This document shows, piece after piece, positions 24,668-27,032 of a stretch of DNA of 27,032 nt; the first letter of the stretch is position 1, and the number at the start of each line of letters is the position of its first letter. The notes beneath the pieces were generated by a model. The model was not told the DNA's origin. It searched no databases and saw nothing but the letters and a program-made list of their open reading frames with translations. The DNA is taken from positions 1 through 27,032 of the forward strand of contig CAMJPH010000026.1 of NCBI GenBank assembly GCA_946407715.1, written 5' to 3'. Made by a program: the position numbers and the translations under genes. This DNA is from an uncultured Bacteroidales bacterium. Lineage in GTDB: Bacteria; Bacteroidota; Bacteroidia; Bacteroidales; WCHB1-69.

Positions 24668-25660
24668 ATGGCAACGCTGGAAAGTGCATTCAATCCTACT
24701 TATTCGGAAGACGCTTCCATTCTGACTGGCAATCCCAACAGAGTGACTGTTGAAGTGGAAGATACGATTGACAAGGCTTTTTGGAAAGACTTGCTTGCTG
24801 AATTGTGTCCGCAAAAAGAATTCCATTTTGACCCGTATCGAACTGTTCTCAACAAAGATGGTGAAGCAGAACAAAGAGGTAAAGGTAAGTCTCAAATCCT
24901 AAAATCATCTGCAAAATTTAACAATTGGCATATTGGTTGTGTGGATAGCGACTATGATTGGATTCTCTCTGATTCCACTGCAGATGGCGAGACTATCAAT
25001 AATAACAAATACTTGTTGCAGACATACGCCTATTCCATTGAGAATCTGATGTGTTTGCCCTGCACGTTGGAGGATTTTTGTCGTGAAAACACGGAGGAGC
25101 CGGTGGCGTTTGATTTCACTGATTATATGAACAGACTTTCTGAGACTGTTTATCCCTTGTTGGTGTGGTCTGCGTATTTGTATGGAAAAGGCGACAAGAG
25201 TTTTACACCTACTGCGTGGAGGAACGTTTTAGTTAATACCGAAAGGGATACAGAATGCTCTTTGGCTCTCATCAAACTCAAAACGATTGAGAGAATTGAA
25301 GAACTTGACAAGGCTTTTGCTTCAGAAATAGCAGACAAAGACGAGTTTTGGGAATCTCTTTCCACCGAAAAAGACATCACGGCAGAAAGTGCATGTCTCT
25401 ATGTGAGAGGTCATGATTTGTATGACCATCTCGTCAATTCTGTACTCAATCCGATCATATCATCCCTACGAAACAATCACTTTACTGCTTTGCGTAGTTC
25501 TAATATGAACGAGGATTCTCGTAATGCTGTCTTACAAGAATACAGCAAGAAGAACAAATCTGTCAAGGAATTGCTTGCCACGAACTATCGTTATAAGAAT
25601 CAGACACCTCTTTATGACAAGATAAAGGAAGATGTGTCAAAGATTTGGGAGCAAGAGTGA
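24668..25660 (+). CDS. DUF4435 Toprim-type effector (AriB-like)
   Basis: The 330-aa protein matches DUF4435, a Toprim-fold nuclease family. The N-terminal motif VEDTIDKAFWKDLL gives the catalytic Glu31 and Asp35; Asp replaces the usual Gly after the Glu. The GKSQILK block follows at 74-80. The acidic Toprim strand IGCVDSDYDWIL supplies Asp93, Asp95 and Asp97. The AYSIENLMC stretch (Glu125, Asn126) is also characteristic. The C-terminal half is helical. In PARIS, AriB is released when the system is triggered and blocks phage growth by cutting host tRNA. The Shine-Dalgarno-like AAGGAAGG before the ATG fits coupling to the ATPase. DUF4435 also occurs in other ATPase/effector systems, so PARIS-like is the safe wording. 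Confidence 0.8.
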   Translation: MATLESAFNPTYSEDASILTGNPNRVTVEVEDTIDKAFWKDLLAELCPQKEFHFDPYRTVLNKDGEAEQRGKGKSQILKSSAKFNNWHIGCVDSDYDWILSDSTADGETINNNKYLLQTYAYSIENLMCLPCTLEDFCRENTEEPVAFDFTDYMNRLSETVYPLLVWSAYLYGKGDKSFTPTAWRNVLVNTERDTECSLALIKLKTIERIEELDKAFASEIADKDEFWESLSTEKDITAESACLYVRGHDLYDHLVNSVLNPIISSLRNNHFTALRSSNMNEDSRNAVLQEYSKKNKSVKELLATNYRYKNQTPLYDKIKEDVSKIWEQE

Positions 25661-25674
25661 ATTGACAGAATCAC

Positions 25675-25808
25675 AAATTGAAAATCTTGGGAATTTTAAA
25701 TTGAAAATCTTGGGAATTTGTCCATTGTACATTGTACATTTTACATTGTCCATTGTGAATCCCCCCTCGTCCCGCCATTTCATACAACACCCCCGCCATT
25801 TCATACAA
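25675..25808. repeat. three adjacent tandem-repeat tracts after the DUF4435 gene
   Basis: A ~22-bp unit (AAATTGAAAATCTTGGGAAT and two more bases) occurs twice with 23-bp period at 25675 and 25698. A 7-mer CATTGTA/CATTGTC array follows at about 25721-25757, like that at 9614. A 17-bp unit, CCCGCCATTTCATACAA, is then repeated at 25771-25787 and 25792-25808. The gap to the next gene (245 bp) otherwise holds only its promoter. Confidence 0.8.
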
Positions 25809-25847
25809 TAGCCGCCCTGACCGTGCGCGTGGAATTGTTGGATGAAC

Positions 25848-25855
25848 TATTTTTG
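25848..25855 (+). promoter_or_regulatory. Bacteroidota -7 box for the WG-repeat gene
   Basis: TATTTTTG matches TAnnTTTG exactly, 50 bp upstream of the ATG at 25906. No clear -33 TTTG is seen at normal spacing. Confidence 0.6.
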
Positions 25856-25905
25856 CCGCCGAAATTTTAATCAAAATCAGTTCAAAACAGCAAAAACCAT
25901 TCATC

Positions 25906-26949
25906 ATGGAAGAAGAAATGAAAAACACGGGCGCATTCAATGAGAATGCGGAGGAAATGCCACAACCGGAAACCATCAATGAGAACACGGCTCCTGATAA
26001 CACCGGGGAACAGCCGGAAAATAGAAGACCCTTAAAATGGTTTATCTTCTTTTTGTTCCTCGCAGTGGCAGCAAGTGTGACGACGATGTTGATCGTCAAG
26101 TCGTGCCATAACAAAGAAGAGTACGCCTACGAGTACGGATATGAGCCGTCAGACGGTCCTGTTTCCTACAACAAGGGTAAAAGCAACATCATCAACCCGG
26201 TCACCAAGGAGGTCATTGTCAAGGATATCGACTGGTGCCACTACTCCAGCAGCAACGACGAGGATCCCATCGTCCTCTTCGCCAAAAACGGGAAACGGGG
26301 ATTCTGCAACATCGTGACCAACGAGGTCATCGTGGAGCCCACAACCTACACCAAAGCGTGGGTTTTCTCGGAAGGGCTGGCCGCCGTGGAGAAGAACGGC
26401 TACATCGGCTTCGTGAACACCAACGGCAAGGTGGCCATCGGCTTCAAATTCTCCTACCGTGGCAACCCGCTCTGCGATTTCGTCTTCCACAACGGGCACT
26501 GCGTGGTGGCAGATTCCTCTAACAAAATCGGGGTGATCGACCAGAGAGGTCGCTGGGTCATCAAACCGCTCTACGACAACATCGAACTGGCCAAGGATTA
26601 CGCCATCGTCTATAAGGACGGCGACTTCAAGAAACAGATTGATTTCGAAGGAAATGTCCTGCAAGACGGAATCATTGACTATATCAACAATCTCTATTAT
26701 GAGGTTAACTATGCCGACCTGCAAACCGGCGAGCAAAAGGTGGGGCAGACCAAAAACAACGATTATTACGAATACCGTGTCGGCGGTTATTCCGGCCTGA
26801 TCGACGGTGAGGGCGGAATCATCACCCCGCCTATCTACACCGACATCGTAGGCATCACCCCCACACTGTTCAAAGCGCAACTGCAGGACTGGACCTCCAT
26901 GGTGCTGATCGACCAGAAAGGGAAGGTGCTGTCGAAGGTGACGAGGTAG
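25906..26949 (+). CDS. WG-repeat membrane protein
   Basis: The 347-aa protein has an acidic, Glu/Asn/Pro-rich N-terminus (1-40) and one transmembrane helix at about 44-65 (WFIFFLFLAVAASVTTMLIV). A domain of WG-type beta repeats follows. Clear repeat signatures are GKRGFCNIVTNEVIVEPTTY, KNGYIGFVNTNGKVAIGFKF, NKIGVIDQRGRWVIKPLYD and YSGLIDGEGGIITPPIYTD, i.e. G-hydrophobic-hydrophobic-D/N-x-x-G-x-hydrophobic-hydrophobic-x-P. Such repeats are common in Bacteroidota and are thought to act in protein binding; no enzyme activity is suggested. The repeat domain probably faces the periplasm. It lies outside the defence island. Confidence 0.85.
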   Translation: MEEEMKNTGAFNENAEEMPQPETINENTAPDNTGEQPENRRPLKWFIFFLFLAVAASVTTMLIVKSCHNKEEYAYEYGYEPSDGPVSYNKGKSNIINPVTKEVIVKDIDWCHYSSSNDEDPIVLFAKNGKRGFCNIVTNEVIVEPTTYTKAWVFSEGLAAVEKNGYIGFVNTNGKVAIGFKFSYRGNPLCDFVFHNGHCVVADSSNKIGVIDQRGRWVIKPLYDNIELAKDYAIVYKDGDFKKQIDFEGNVLQDGIIDYINNLYYEVNYADLQTGEQKVGQTKNNDYYEYRVGGYSGLIDGEGGIITPPIYTDIVGITPTLFKAQLQDWTSMVLIDQKGKVLSKVTR

Positions 26950-26964
26950 GTACGATGAAGGGCG

Positions 26965-27032
26965 ATGAAAAAGATGACTGAATCCGCTTTAAAAAGTAAA
27001 TTTTATCGGTCGGGGATGTCGGAGATATTTGA
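26965..27032 (+). CDS. start of an unidentified gene, cut by the window edge
   Basis: An ATG at 26965 opens a frame (MKKMTESALKSKFYRSGMSE...) that stays open to the end of the window, 22 codons. It begins 15 bp after the WG-repeat gene stop, in the same direction, inside an imperfect CGATGAAGGG/CGATGAAAAA repeat. The product cannot be identified from this stub. Confidence 0.4.
   Translation, partial: MKKMTESALKSKFYRSGMSEIF

Noticed and set aside
1..27032. tRNA, rRNA, tmRNA and CRISPR arrays
   Set aside because: None was recognised on reading either strand; a tRNAscan or Rfam run would settle it.

Overview
The window looks like a chromosomal segment from a member of the Bacteroidota, probably Bacteroidales. 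Nine exact matches to the Bacteroidota -7 promoter box (TAnnTTTG) sit just upstream of genes on both strands. Most genes lack a Shine-Dalgarno sequence. Several products (WG-repeat protein, cytidylate-kinase-like protein, AAA/DUF4143 ATPase, ORF6N/RhuM remnant) are typical of the phylum. No species can be named from the sequence alone.

Layout. Positions 1-7,500 are mostly core genome: a SpoU/TrmH-type RNA methyltransferase, the replicative helicase dnaB, an M20 dipeptidase and an aldo/keto reductase with two 4Fe-4S motifs, all on the minus strand. A membrane-anchored protein and an LpxL/HtrB-type acyltransferase follow on the plus strand, then a cytidylate-kinase-like protein on the minus strand. 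Positions 7,500-11,100 are accessory: a broken RhuM/ORF6N chimera, a DUF1016 (YhcG-type) PD-(D/E)XK nuclease and an AAA/DUF4143 ATPase with a paired 15-bp repeat upstream. Positions 11,200-12,140 hold scars: a decayed DDE transposase and the last ~60 codons of what looks like a Type III Mod methyltransferase.

Positions 12,150-25,660 form a layered defence island. (a) An AT-rich plus-strand pair: a 1025-aa N6-adenine methyltransferase overlapping a 227-aa PD-(D/E)XK nuclease. (b) A convergent minus-strand pair: an 1182-aa protein joining a phospholipase-D nuclease domain to an SF2/SNF2 helicase, followed 12 bp later by an 1175-aa Eco57I-like methyltransferase. The target-recognition part of that methyltransferase is an AT-rich insert in a GC-richer gene. 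(c) A plus-strand pair: an ABC-type ATPase and a DUF4435 (Toprim) protein, the architecture of PARIS (AriA/AriB). PARIS is known to respond to phage anti-restriction proteins, so it could act as a guard for restriction systems (a) and (b); that link is inference.

The most unusual element lies between (b) and (c). About 385 nt are bounded by a minus-strand promoter box (23543-23550) and the helicase start codon (23148), and are packed with perfect nested inverted repeats. One composite stem has 24 base pairs, and a 10-bp hairpin ends 4 nt before the start codon. It looks like a structured non-coding RNA or a riboregulatory leader of the restriction operon, and I do not recognise it as a known family. 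The window ends with a WG-repeat membrane protein and the start of another gene. Several intergenic gaps contain degenerate 7-12-bp tandem repeats.
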